DNA from: Tridacna crocea
Taxonomy: Eukaryota > Mollusca > Bivalvia > Cardiida > Cardiidae
Length of the DNA stretch: 64,000 nt
Reading direction: 5' to 3'
Assembly (NCBI GenBank): GCA_943736015.1
Contig: OX031071.1
Coordinates: forward strand, 11,318,119 to 11,382,118
Shown: positions 11,022 through 20,725 of the stretch, in pieces
Layout of the letters: the number at the start of each line of letters is the position of its first letter
Position numbering within the stretch: position 1 is the first letter of the stretch
The notes under the pieces: generated by a model
What the model saw: the letters and a program-made list of their open reading frames with translations, nothing else
The model's database searches: none
What the model was told of the DNA's origin: nothing
Translations under genes and position numbers: made by a program

Positions 11022-11278
11022 AGTGCAACACGCGAAAAGGTGCATTCGGACATTTGCGTAAAGTGTCGTCTCGGATCAGCCTGTGCCGTCCGCACAGGCT
11101 AATCCGAAACGACACTTTCCGATTTTATGTGATTTTCTGTTTTACGCAAGTTTACTGTAGCACAAAATCTAATGTAGTCGTAAAGTGTCGTCTCGGATTA
11201 GCCTGCGCGGACTGCGCAGGTTAATCCGGGACGACACTTTACGCAAATGTCCGAATGCACCTTTTCGCGTGTTGCACT
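11022..11278. mobile_element. MITE family D (GCAACACGCGAAAAGG ends), complete
   Basis: Inverted ends of about 55 bp (AGTGCAACACGCGAAAAGG against CCTTTTCGCGTGTTGCACT) flank a core. Each half of the core has its own inner palindrome around GCCTGCGC/GCGCAGGC. There is no coding capacity. Other copies lie at 12225, 13963, 14165, 18340, 24732 and 29952. Confidence 0.8.
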
Positions 11279-11311
11279 CCATTTTATGGATCTAAAACTC
11301 TGTGATAACGC

Positions 11312-11627
11312 ATGGGCGGATACAGAGGCGGGAACCGGGGGTCCGGACCCCCCCCCCCCCTGGAATTTTGGCGAAAATGTGGTTATCTGATCCGTGAATG
11401 GGACTGGTTTAATAATGCACAGAATTTTTGTAAAATACAGTCATAAATTAAAAAAAAAAAAGTTCTAAATGTGGAGAACTCCTCATGTTTAGAACTGGAA
11501 ATGTTGAATTTTCTTGTAAATGGCTTACCTCCACTGAAATCCGGAAATCAAAGTATCATATAATAAGACGAGTGCGTTTTCGGTGGGACCCCCCCCTTCC
11601 CCCCGAGAAAGATATCTGGATCAGCGC
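11312..11627. mobile_element. hAT-like MITE, copy 1 (diverged)
   Basis: It resembles 18001-18295 throughout, with a G/C homopolymer block near each end and ends reading GGGCGGATACAGA and TCTGGATCAGCGC. The terminal inverted repeat is recognisable but mutated. Confidence 0.65.
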
Positions 11628-11785
11628 TTGTAACATGCTTGGTATCATGCATAACGAAGTTGCAATAAGCCCCCTTTTTACAGATCATAGCTCGTACTAA
11701 TTTAAAACTGTAAGCAAGAGTCAATTCCCATACAATCTTTTTTTCCCTACGATGTTGATGACTACGAAACAAACAACGTCGATAC

Positions 11786-12186
11786 CATCTTCGCGAGCCA
11801 AGTTTACGATCACTACGTGGATCTTACCTTGGCTGATTGAGCCCGATTTCGAGATTCCTGTGATGCGCCCTCTGTTGGATGCTGGTTATTACTCCCCTTT
11901 ACATCATGTTTATAAAAGCAAATGAAATATCGTTTTACAAATCTCTTACGAATACACATGAAGCGATAAGCAGACACCCACGTGGGTTTCCATGTTTTAC
12001 CTATTATTCGAAAGGTAGAGACCGTGTTCTATTTTTATCAAAGATGAAATGCTACGAGCGATTTCATTCGTTGCAGCTAGAGCTGGCTGCATCCAATGAA
12101 AAGGCGTATCGGGGGGTTGTAAAGATCAAGCTCAATCCGCCAAGGGTAGAGTAGCGTAGTGATCGTAAACTTGGCTGGCGAAGATG
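11786..12186. mobile_element. Mutator-like MITE with 9-bp target duplication
   Basis: Terminal inverted repeats of 31 bp with one mismatch (11786-11816 against 12156-12186) begin CATCTTCGC and end GCGAAGATG. They are flanked by the perfect 9-bp direct repeat CGTCGATAC at 11777-11785 and 12187-12195. A 9-bp duplication with long inverted ends is characteristic of Mutator-like elements. The internal open frame has no recognisable domain. Confidence 0.85.
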
Positions 12187-12224
12187 CGTCGATACTGATG
12201 ATAGTAAAAAATCATAATTGAATG

Positions 12225-12484
12225 GCCTGCAGCATGTCAAAAGAGGTATTAGAACATTTGCGTGAAGTGTCGTCTCGAATTAGCGTGCACAGTCCGCGCA
12301 GGCTAATCCGAAACAACACTTTCCATTTTTTATGTAATTTTCTGTTTTGCGCAGGTCTATTGTATCACAAAATCTAATACGGTCGTAAAAGTGCAGCTCG
12401 GATTATCCTGCGCTGACTGCGCAAACTGATCCGAGACGACACTTGACGCAAATGCCCGAATGTCTTTTTTCACGTGTTGCAAGC
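12225..12484. mobile_element. MITE family D, diverged copy
   Basis: It has the same order of inner palindromes as the 11022 copy. The left end is decayed and the right end reads TTTTTTCACGTGTTGCAAGC. Confidence 0.7.
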
Positions 12485-12492
12485 TATTATGT

Positions 12493-12720
12493 TTAACCCA
12501 TTACCACACAATCCCTACTTTTGACGCCCCTGACAAAGAAGCCTTTAGAAAACAATGTGGGAAAAGGAGAAATGCTGGTAACCAGCATTTTCTCCTTTTC
12601 CCACAATGTTTTCTACCCTTCACAAACCAAATTTCAAATTTTCAGCCACTTTTATTTTGTCGTCTGCAAATGCTTTCAATTTGGACAAGTCTAAAATATT
12701 GTCGTCTGGTAAGGGGTTAA
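12493..12720 (+). mobile_element. hpA element, complete
   Basis: TTAA stands at both ends. The hairpin pairs AATGTGGGAAAAGGAGAAATG with its complement, loop GGTAACC, and one A is lost from the left arm. Confidence 0.85.
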
Positions 12721-12793
12721 GCAGATGTGAAAAATCATAAAGAGAAGGCATGGTAGCCCAGCATAGGAAACGAAACAACTGTATGAAACATAC

Positions 12794-12902
12794 CCAATTC
12801 TTTGGCTTCAAGCTCGGTCACGGCCTTTGTTTCATGGTCGCAGCACTGGATCGAACCAACAACAGCCACCAAAAGTAGGATTGCAACGTGGAATCTCGCC
12901 AT
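12794..12902 (-). CDS. First exon of a secreted protein (signal peptide)
   Basis: ATG at 12902 opens 36 codons plus one base before a GTATGT donor below 12794. The start M-A-R-F-H-V-A-I-L-L-L-V-A-V-V-G-S-I-Q-C is a typical cleavable signal peptide with a hydrophobic core at residues 5-17. A short acidic stretch (D-H-E-T-K-A-V-T-E-L-E-A-K-E-L) follows. The exon ends in phase 1, matching the CBM14 exon at 815-976 on the same strand. A TATA box lies about 115 bp upstream of the ATG. The product is therefore probably exported, and a small chitin-binding matrix protein is the simplest reading. The link across the long intron is inferred. I could not assign a named family. Confidence 0.7.
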
Positions 12903-13017
12903 GTCTATAGCTCGGAACAGAGAGTCAGTCGACAAGGTGTTCGTCAAACAAATCGGCCACGCTGTGTCTACCAAGAACAACGAGTCGGTGTTGTAGAAAT
13001 GTGGCCGAGTACACCGG

Positions 13018-13025
13018 TTTATATA
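13018..13025 (-). promoter_or_regulatory. TATA box of the secreted-protein gene
   Basis: TATATAAA on the minus strand lies about 115 bp before the ATG at 12902. This would place a transcription start near 12990 and give a 5' leader of roughly 90 nt. Confidence 0.65.
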
Positions 13026-13130
13026 GATTCGGCACAGGAAAAATGTCAGTCTGTGGCCATCGATAAGATGAAGTACTCGGAAAGGGCTTAAGGTTGATGC
13101 AATTTATGCAGGCCCCTTCAAGGGTGCTTA

Positions 13131-13358
13131 TTAACCCTTTTCAAAATGACAAAATTTAGACTGTCCCAAACTCAACGTGTTTGCAGATGACAATTTTGAA
13201 TTTAATGAGAATGGCAGAAAGTTGTCCGATAGGCTAGAAAACACTGTGGGAAAAGGAGAAATTGCTCGTAACGAGCAATTTCTCCTTTTCCCACAGTGTT
13301 TTCCAAAGACTTGCACTGCAGACACGTAAAAACCAGGGCTTGTTTGGGAAAGAGTTAA
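13131..13358 (+). mobile_element. hpB element, complete; family description
   Basis: It is TTAA-bounded, with ends TTAACCCTTTTCAAAATGAC and TTTGGGAAAGAGTTAA. The hairpin core is homologous to hpA but the inner stem and loop read AAATTGCTCGTAACGAGCAATTT. The arms differ from hpA: the right arm contains GCAGACACGTAAAAACCAGG. There is no coding capacity. Confidence 0.85.
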
Positions 13359-13410
13359 GTTCTACTTTCGACCGCGGCCAAGGCCGGGAACTCAGTTGGT
13401 AATGTGCAGG

Positions 13411-13587
13411 TGTAATGCACAGAAATGACCCCATTTACAAAATGACCCATGGGTCATTTCACTTCGTTGAGAAACAACCCGGGTCATTATTTTACATAGA
13501 GAAATAACCCTCTATAGGGTCATTTCTCTACATAGTGAAATGACTCGTGGGTCATTTTGTAGGAGAGGGTCATTTCTCTGCATTACA
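13411..13587. mobile_element. MITE with TGTAATGCA ends
   Basis: Inverted ends TGTAATGCACAGAAATGACC and GGTCATTTCTCTGCATTACA match at 19 of 20 positions. The interior is built from repeated GGGTCATTT/AAATGACCC words. The same ends form the minimal palindrome at 3741-3803. Confidence 0.75.
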
Positions 13588-13799
13588 TAGGCTTGAAATC
13601 ATGGAGCCGTTAGTTCAGATCCAAAGCTCTTTCAATTTATTTCATAGGACGGATAATTACCTTTTCGGCAGGAGTCATCCCTGCCTTACCCCTGACCATT
13701 GTCTCCACGATAGTAATGTTGTAAGCAGCTAGTGTATTGAGAAAAATGCTCTACAAAATGTAGACAAGAGAAAAATTGATTGTATGAAGTTTAACGTCG

Positions 13800-13962
13800 T
13801 TATCATTATTATTTCAGTTATATAGCGGCGGCCAGTGCACCTATCCATGCGTTCCTGGAGTTTCTTTTACCAGTACTTCGCACAATTTTCTACCCAAGGC
13901 ACTGGCTAATTTCCCACATGATCATCGTCGAAAATATGGTCAGTGGTGGGAAAGGAATGAAT
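13800..13962 (-). mobile_element. SINE body fragment, reverse orientation
   Basis: The reverse complement matches the body of the tRNA-headed SINE at 30099-30409, including the segments around AGCAGCCA, TACTGAGTGGTAAAAGA and CCACCATTACCA-like words. The tRNA head is missing. Confidence 0.55.
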
Positions 13963-14151
13963 CCTGACACAGTCCGCGTAGACTAATCCGGGACGGCACT
14001 TTACGACTGCGCTAGATTTTATACTACAGTAAACTTGCGCAAAACAGAAAATTACATAAAAACAGAAAGTCTCGTTTCGGATTAGCTTGGGTGAATTGAT
14101 CCGAGACGACACTTTACGCAAATGTTCGAATGTCCTTTTCTCGTGTCGCAC
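13963..14151. mobile_element. MITE family D, partial
   Basis: It lacks one terminal segment. The inner part and the right end (ACGCAAATGTTCGAATGTCC) match the 11022 copy. Confidence 0.7.
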
Positions 14152-14164
14152 GCCATATGGGCTG

Positions 14165-14400
14165 TAACACGCAAAAAGGGGCATTCGGACATCTGCGTAA
14201 AGTTTGCAGACTGCCCAGGCCAATCCCAAAGGACATTTTCCGATTTTACGTAGTTTTCTGTTTTGCGAAAGACTACTCTGGCACAAAATCTAATTCATTC
14301 GTAAAGTGTCGTCTCGGATGAGCCTGCGCGGACAGCGCAGGCTGATCCGAGACGACACTTTACGCAAATGTCCGAATGTCCCTTTTCTCGTGTCGCAGGC
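14165..14400. mobile_element. MITE family D, nearly complete
   Basis: Ends GTAACACGCAAAAAGGGGCA and CCCTTTTCTCGTGTCGCA are present. The inner palindrome at about 14318-14360 (GCCTGCGCGGACAGCGCAGGC) is intact. Confidence 0.75.
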
Positions 14401-14439
14401 CATATGTAACAAGTAAAAAAATTGTCCCTTTTCGAATAT

Positions 14440-14625
14440 TGTCCATATGGTGTTAACGTCCATTTTAACATTATTACATTTATAATGCAGCAGCCAATGT
14501 ACCCTTCCTTGAGCTCCACCAGTATTTAGCAAAATATAATTCCCAAAACCATTGGCTGCTCTCCCACGAAACCGTCGTCGAAACAATAATCAGCGGTGAG
14601 AATCGAATGAATCCTGTCGCAATGA
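14440..14625 (-). mobile_element. SINE body fragment, reverse orientation
   Basis: Same body as 13800-13962 and 53715-53915, with the segment ATGCAGCAGCCAATGTACCC near its start and AGCGGTGAGAATCGAATGAA near its end. Confidence 0.55.
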
Positions 14626-15268
14626 CTATCAACAAGACTTGGATAGAATTTCGCCAATCTTGGGATTCGATTTGAACTAACGAGACTCAGTTTTCAAGTC
14701 CTATACGCAAACAGCTAAGTTACCGATACCTGGCTCCTTGAAGGAAAAGACACCCTTCAGGAACATTAACCTGAAGTTTGTAGTTATTTGCTTATTTTGA
14801 GAATACGGTCTGTGAGGCCGAGAAGGTGGTCGAACTACACGATTGGGCCAATCATCGGGCATCTTCAGAGTGAAATTAAATTTCTAAGATACAACTCTTA
14901 CGGTTTAATATCCATAGTTATTTCATGCTTTCTGGTAGGTAATCGAGAAATATTGGTGAAATATTTTTCGAAATTTCATGGTTACGACCTGTGAAAAGGC
15001 CGATTTTTTTGTGTTCTAATTCTTCAATTGAAGGCGGAAACAATTGTTCCCACGCACTAGTTACCAAGGTTACTAGGCATGCCACACAACCAGATGGAAA
15101 TATGACGTAATTTAGATTACATTTCTCGCGCTTGACGTAATATTGTGATGCCTTGATTTGCAGAGGCGGGCATGCCAAGGGGAATACCCGAAAAGAACAG
15201 TACTGGATTTTGATTATTTCCCCTTAGAAAGGCTTAAAAGCATGACATAAAAAAAATATTGTTCTTTG
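14626..15268. other. Intergenic stretch, nothing recognised
   Basis: No exon or delimited element found on either strand. Confidence 0.35.
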
Positions 15269-15401
15269 TTACGGTGAAAGATCGAAATTTATTTCATCGG
15301 GTGAACATCATCGGTAATATGTTCACGAGGGGCGCCGTCACTCGTGAAAATATTACAGATGATGTTCACTCGATGAAATAAATTTAGATCTTTCACCGTA
15401 A
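15269..15401. mobile_element. Long palindrome (foldback element)
   Basis: TTACGGTGAAAGATC at 15269 pairs with GATCTTTCACCGTAA ending at 15401. A second nested stem of ATGTTCACGAG type and a short loop containing GGGCGCCGTCA complete the structure. Confidence 0.7.
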
Positions 15402-15498
15402 AAAAATAAATATCCTGTATGTAATTGGACCAAAGTTTCAATAAAATAGCCAATAACCGCTCAGCTTATATCGCGTAACGCTCTTTCATCCCATGTGG

Positions 15499-15883
15499 TT
15501 TAAGGTAAGACCTGTGTAATGGAAAACAGATATTTCCACTAAAATATCATCCTTCAAAATTAGCTATAATTAAAAATGAGTATTATTGAACTACTTTCAC
15601 CTTTTCATTTTTTCCATTTTTTCCTTCTTTGAATTATCATTTATAGATAAAAAACCGCTGTATTCTCAATTGAAAAAGAGATAATAATTACCTCCCTTTT
15701 TAGAAAACAAACAAAAGTATCAAAATATAGTTTCAAGATAGACATAAACGGAATTTCTGATCCACTAGAAATGTGCAAAAATATTATTTTTGCACAAATC
15801 CTTATTTATCCTTGTTATTAAACAACCAATTACAATTTTTGCCCAATGTTCACCGGAAGTGCATTACACAGGTCTTACCTTAA
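15499..15883. mobile_element. MITE with 21-bp perfect inverted ends
   Basis: TTAAGGTAAGACCTGTGTAAT (15499-15519) is the exact reverse complement of 15863-15883. The interior is A/T-rich and non-coding. The ends contain TTAA, so the target duplication may be TTAA. Confidence 0.8.
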
Positions 15884-16075
15884 GATAAAAAAAAATATTG
15901 GGGGGATTGTGGACCGTCCATAATGACATTGTCACTTATCCAAAAATTAACTTTAAAGAACTTAACTTAACTTTAAGGAAGACAACTCCAACGCTAGTCT
16001 ATGTATATTAATTAGCCAATCAGCGCTTAGCATTAGTTCTGTATGTATGGAATACAGAACGCTTTACCATCCAGT

Positions 16076-16378
16076 ACCAGCCGATATAGCTCAGTAGGTA
16101 GAGCGTAGGACTTGTGAACACAATGTCCTACAGGTTGTGGGTTCGAATCCCCGGCTGGCCAACTAAAAACTACTAATAGTCTTTCGGATGAGACGTTAAA
16201 CCGAGGTCCTGTGTGACGGTGCTACACACCGAGCACGTTAAAGAACCAGGCGGTATTCTCAGTAGTTTCGTCCTGTATCCTTGCACTATCCCCCCGTAAC
16301 AACTAACCGTCTTCTGGGGGCGTCGCTCAGATGGGCAACCGGTAGCGACGATAAATAAACGAAAATAATCAAATCAAA
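16076..16378 (+). mobile_element. tRNA-derived SINE with 12-bp target duplications
   Basis: The head carries an A box (TAGCTCAGTAGG, about 16087) and a perfect B box (GGTTCGAATCC, about 16140), so it is tRNA-like. The body contains TTTCGGATGAGACGTTAAAC and CACGTTAAAGAACC, which resemble the conserved domain of invertebrate Meta-type SINEs (from memory). The tail is A-rich. The direct repeat TTACCATCCAGT flanks it at 16064-16075 and 16379-16390. Confidence 0.85.
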
Positions 16379-16585
16379 TTACCATCCAGTTTCATCAAAG
16401 TCAGATACATGAAAGCTCGTTAGGATATTTATCTCATTCGTGCTAGTATATTTGATACTCGTATAATCGTGCGGTAGTACTCGGGAATGTGCATTCGCCA
16501 ATGCTCGTGTATATTCCCCGAATACATCGGCACTACCTTTCTGTCCCATACATGGTCGGACCACTGGTTAGGGCCCGAATGATCA

Positions 16586-16814
16586 TTAACTCTTATCACA
16601 TAATCCCGACTTTTATCGACCCTGAGATAGAAAGATTTTGAAAACAATGTGGGAATAGGAGAAAATGCTGGTAACCAGCATTTTCTCCTTTTCCCACATG
16701 TTTTCTAATCTTCCAAAATCATATTTCAATCTTTGAGTTGCATTTATTTTGTCGTCTGCAAATGCTTTCAGTTTTGGACCAGTCCTAAATTTTGTCGTTC
16801 AGTAAAGAGGTTAA
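16586..16814 (+). mobile_element. hpA element, complete
   Basis: TTAA at both ends; loop GGTAACC. One G of the right-arm CCCACAATG motif is lost (CCCACATG). Confidence 0.8.
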
Positions 16815-17415
16815 GCGCGCGCTCTTCAAGTGCACTTGTCAAATTACCTTTGTAATCACTGCATCCCCCGATAAGATCAACATAGGAAATCGTCTGTACG
16901 TCACTTCGAGAGTTTCCCAAACAATGATGTGCTCCAACAGTCCTTTGAAAACATCATGGAAAAATCAGAAATTGCTGGATATAGACATTTTCTTATTTTT
17001 TCCGCTATGTTTCTGACTTTTTCATCGCAAAATCTCACGTTTTTATGCGCTATTAATGTGTAATCAGCAATTACTCTCTGCACTGATGCGTCCAAAATCA
17101 TGTCATTCGGCGAAGAGGCCATGGATGGATGATGCACTTGTATACGTACATCCTGAGATCCTGTATCCCGATAGAAAATTCCGGATGGGTAAACGTACAC
17201 CGGATATAGCCGTCCGATTGAGCATCCAGTGTTATCAATCGTCATTGAACTTTATTCTGCTAAACAACTGAAATGAAACTTTTCAAGCTGATAGTAAAAC
17301 CCGAAATGTTGCTATTTCAGGAATATTTTATGTTACCCATCCTGCGAAACGGAATATTCTGCAAAATCCGTACATCAATACGATATAAAAGAAATCAAAG
17401 ATACCGCTAGTCTAT
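16815..17415. other. Intergenic stretch, nothing recognised
   Basis: No supported gene. A decayed hpA-like core (TTGAAAACATCATGGAAAAA) lies at about 16943-17010. Confidence 0.4.
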
Positions 17416-17643
17416 TCAACCCTTTCCCAAACGACATTTTTTAGACTCTTCCAAACTAAAAGAGTTTTCAGACGACAATTTTAACTTTCATATCAATGGC
17501 AGACAATTATTCGAACGGGCAGAAAACACTGTGGGAAAAGGAGAAATTGCTCGTTATGAGCAATTTCTCCTTTTCCCACAGTGTTTTCAAAAGACTTGTA
17601 CTGCAGACACGTAAAAACAAGGGCTTGTTTGGGAAAGAGTTAA
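17416..17643 (+). mobile_element. hpB element, complete
   Basis: The left end reads TCAACCCTTTCCC, so TTAA is mutated there; the right end is TTAA. The loop is CTCGTTATGAG, and the stem from AAAACACTGTGGG to CCCACAGTGTTTT is perfect. Confidence 0.85.
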
Positions 17644-17834
17644 GATGATAGTGAAAAAATTACTGTATAGTAAGGTACAATGACCACTTTTCATACAGAA
17701 AATATCTTAAAAGTAAAAAGTGTCGACCGGCAAGCTGCGTAGGCTGATCAGGGTCGACATTTTTCGCAGTTCCCAGAAGGGCCCTTTTTGCGTGACGGGT
17801 CACATATTCGTGAAAAAATTTATCTGTAGCGAAC

Positions 17835-17915
17835 AGTGTAGATGTAAGATCAGACTGTACGTTTTGTGCAGTCTGATCTTTATCTACGCTATTCGATCAT
17901 GGTAAGCGAGTCGCT
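17835..17915. mobile_element. Hairpin repeat, GATCAGACTGC family
   Basis: AAGATCAGACTG pairs with CAGTCTGATCTT and the flanks contain GAGTCGCTA. Same family as 691-780. Confidence 0.55.
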
Positions 17916-18000
17916 ATTCGCTTTCTGAAGGTTATAATAGATAAGCCAAGCTGAGGCAAAAAAAGGCTTAATGCAACTCCGTAATGCATGAAACTAATCA

Positions 18001-18295
18001 GGGGCGGATCCAGAGGGGGGAGAACCGGGGGTCCGAACCCCCCCCCCCCCTGGGATTTTGGCAAAAATGTGGTTATCGGATGCGTGAAATGGTACTGGTT
18101 TGATACTGGTTTGATATTGCACAGCATTTATGTAAAATACAGTCATAATTTTTTTTAAAAAAAAAGGAACTAAATGTGGAGACCTCCTCATGGTTAGAAC
18201 TGGAAACGTTGACTTTTCTTATAAACGGCTTACATCCACTGAAATCGTTTCGGTGGGACCCCCCCCCCCCGAGAAAGATATCTGGATCCGCGCTT
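18001..18295. mobile_element. hAT-like MITE, copy 2
   Basis: The ends GGGGCGGATCCAGA and TCTGGATCCGCGC are inverted and flanked by CTAATCA on both sides (7 bp, possibly an 8-bp duplication with one mismatch). Poly-C runs lie near each end. End sequence and duplication size fit hAT elements. Confidence 0.75.
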
Positions 18296-18339
18296 GCTAA
18301 TCAAGTTAGCACATATTTACGAATCCATAACAACCGATT

Positions 18340-18591
18340 TGCCTGTAACACGCGAAAAGGAGCATTCAGACATTTCCGTGAAGTGTCATCTCGGATCAGC
18401 CTGCGCAGGCTACACCGAAACAATATTTTCCGTTTTTATGTAATTTTCAGCTTTGCCCATGTCTACTGAAGGACAAAACCTAATGTAGTCGTAAAGTGCC
18501 ATCTCGGATCAGCCTGCGCGGACTGCGCAGGCTGATCCGAGAGGACACTTTACGCAAATGTCCGAATGTCCCTTTTCGTGTGTTGCAAGCC
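18340..18591. mobile_element. MITE family D, complete
   Basis: Ends ACACGCGAAAAGGAGCATTC and CCCTTTTCGTGTGTTGCAAG. The right inner palindrome GCCTGCGCGGACTGCGCAGG is intact. Confidence 0.75.
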
Positions 18592-19158
18592 GTTTTGTCT
18601 TAGAACCGACTAAATCATGATATAGAATGGTCTTTTTACAAGCAGACAAAAATACAAATAGCAAAATTTTTAGATACATGTCAACCTTCGCGGATATCTA
18701 TAAACAAGGGTAAAAGATGACAAATCCATATCACATTACATGAAATAACGTGTGAAATATTTTGAATTTCGAAGGAAATATCATCCCTAGTTGACAATAT
18801 TCAAATATTTATTCACACATTTGCTCAGTCATTTGGGCTATTTCCGGTGTACGCCTACGTGAGCTTGTTGTACGATAGAATATGCATGCGTGAACACACT
18901 TTCGGCGTTTTGCATGTGTCAGCATTATTCACACTTCAAAGGCATCCGATAGGAAATTTCAAGACAGACAGAGAGAGAGAGAGAGAGAGAGCAAAGGTGA
19001 AAATACGAAATATTTAAACCGAAACTGCTGAATAGATAAGTTGATTAATAATCTGTAGTCAGTAGCAAAAACCCTACTACCGAGATTTAAAAATTTTTTT
19101 CACATGAAAAAAAAAAATGACAAAAGACAATATCTGATATTGTATATCCTTGATCAGT
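18592..19158. other. Intergenic stretch with a GA microsatellite
   Basis: GA repeats lie at about 18969-18992. Nothing else recognised. Confidence 0.45.
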
Positions 19159-19686
19159 TTAAAGGTGGGTATTTAGATTTTTCACATCTCACCAAAATAT
19201 ATACCAAAATATATACCACTAAAATTTATATGAAAAAACAATACAAATCATCAATAATTAAGAATCATAAAATTACCCCCCAAAAAATTCTTGACGGTTT
19301 TCCCTTAAGAGGCTACGTAGCCTCCTAAGGTATATTTAGATTTCACGCAAAAATGAAAAAAAGCATTGTAAAGTGACCGGCACATGACTAATGACGCTTA
19401 AATTCCATAATATAACAAACAATAATTATTTTCCATAATGTCTTCTTCGGACGCTCTGTTTGAAGCGTTGTCTGTGTACTTCCGGTGTATAAATGATCAA
19501 GCTGCTCATCTAAAAATAGACCGTGATTCCCGTCGGTGTCGACCTGGGCCGTAGTAAATCTCTAATTTCTCTTGTTGTCGGATGGTTTTCAACTACTTGG
19601 GTTTTATGAATGAATTAAATTAAAAGGCCTTTGGAATATAAGGATGAATTTTTGGTATTTTTGTAAAATTTTCGTGCCACCTTTAA
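19159..19686 (+). mobile_element. TTAA-flanked MITE with AGGTGG ends, complete
   Basis: Left edge TTAA then AGGTGGG; right edge CCACCT then TTAA. An inner stem contains AGGCTACGTAGCCT. A longer-lived relative lies at 55808-56354 and a truncated one at 31953-32203. Confidence 0.7.
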
Positions 19687-19869
19687 GACGCATTCGGATC
19701 CTGAACTACACGTTCAGCAAAATGTACTGAAAGCCGTCTTGCCATCTCAGGGTATTGATTTGTTTGTCTGAATATCTCGGAGATTATTGGAAACAAAATA
19801 TCAAAGATCAAACTCCACATTTCAAGTATAAAATCATCTGCTAAGGTGCAGCAAATAGTTAATATAACA

Positions 19870-20140
19870 ATGGCTTCCAACACGCGAAAAGAGGTATTTG
19901 GACCTAAGCGCAAAGCGTCCTCTCAGGTCAGCCTGCTTAGTCCGCGCAAACTAATCCGAAACGGCACTATCTGTTTATATGTTTATTTCATCCTCGGATA
20001 CCCCGGGGTCTCCCTATTTGTTACGCTACATCGACGTAGCGTAGCAAATAGGGAGACCCCGGGGTATCCGAGGATGTGTTTATTTTGTCTCTGCAAATAC
20101 TTTCAAGTTGGACCGGTCTATAAATTTGTCGTTTGATTCT
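19870..20140. mobile_element. Composite of MITE D (left) and hpA arm (right), host of an 88-bp palindrome
   Basis: Bases 19876-19980 match the first half of MITE D. Bases 20077-20140 match the hpA right arm (GTCTCTGCAAATACTTTCAA). The palindrome 19989-20076 interrupts them. Confidence 0.55.
19989..20076. mobile_element. 88-bp palindrome with 9-bp target duplication
   Basis: CATCCTCGGATACCCCGGGG begins a left arm that is repeated inverted, with one mismatch, to the end GTATCCGAGGATG. The direct repeat TGTTTATTT flanks it at 19980-19988 and 20077-20085. The arms equal the ends of the 363-bp element at 23357-23719. Confidence 0.9.
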
Positions 20141-20268
20141 CTAGTTAAGGTACATCATACCTGTGGAATGTGTGGCTTCAGAAGACTTTGGGAAAAGGAG
20201 GAGTATTTGATGATTTCTTTCGCCATTTTATTTTAAATTCTGGTAAATGTGATGGTGTTTTGCCACAT

Positions 20269-20370
20269 GGAAGTCTGACACTATAATCATACTTCAACCC
20301 TTTTCCGGCTAAATAGCTAAAATGAAAGTCTGACACCATAATCATATACTTTAAACTTTTTCCGGGTACA
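20269..20370. repeat. Short tandem duplication
   Basis: Two imperfect copies of a unit of roughly 50 bp starting GAAGTCTGACACTATAATCA. Confidence 0.55.
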
Positions 20371-20454
20371 TATTTTTTAAATGATTTTTTCAGTTCGGTG
20401 GTAAAAACCGTAATATTCATATTTCAAAAATATATTTTGGGGAATGATATCACC

Positions 20455-20540
20455 TCGGAGAGTGCAGATCCAAGATCAGACTGCACGTTCTGTGCACTCT
20501 GATCTTGATCTACACTGTCCGCAAAAGGTCTTTGAGTCGC
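20455..20540. mobile_element. Hairpin repeat, GATCAGACTGC family
   Basis: CCAAGATCAGACTGCACG is followed by the inverted GTGCACTCTGATCTTGATCT, and GAGTCGCGAT lies downstream, as at 691-780. Confidence 0.6.
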
Positions 20541-20648
20541 GATCTGCAGCTTTAACAGGTTAAATAGAAGTAGACATTTAATGATAGTAGCTGTGGTTCT
20601 CTCAGTGATATACAGAAATAGAGACAAATTATACTGATATCACAATAG

Positions 20649-20725
20649 AACAAGAGGACCATGATTGAATTTCACTCAAAAGCTATAGTCTAAGGTGAGC
20701 CTTCCAGGACCAATGGCCCTCTTCT
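20649..20725 (-). mobile_element. HINE/pearl 3'-tail remnant
   Basis: ACAAGAGGACCATGAT is the reverse complement of the tail of the element ending at 9031. A second degraded GGTGAGCCTTCCAGGACCAA tail follows. Confidence 0.45.

Noticed and set aside
11022-11278. CRISPR-like or rRNA-like structure from repeated inverted segments
   Set aside because: Copies are dispersed, share end sequences and lack spacers; a MITE explains them.
11879-12154. 91-codon open frame inside the Mutator-like MITE
   Set aside because: It fills the interior of a non-autonomous element and shows no transposase motif; chance is likelier.
16080-16162. Possible functional tRNA gene
   Set aside because: The acceptor stem does not pair properly and a SINE body follows, with duplications around the whole unit.
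17056-17271. Open frames on both strands, about 70 and 114 codons
   Set aside because: No recognisable domain, no splice signals placed to support them, and low-complexity flanks.
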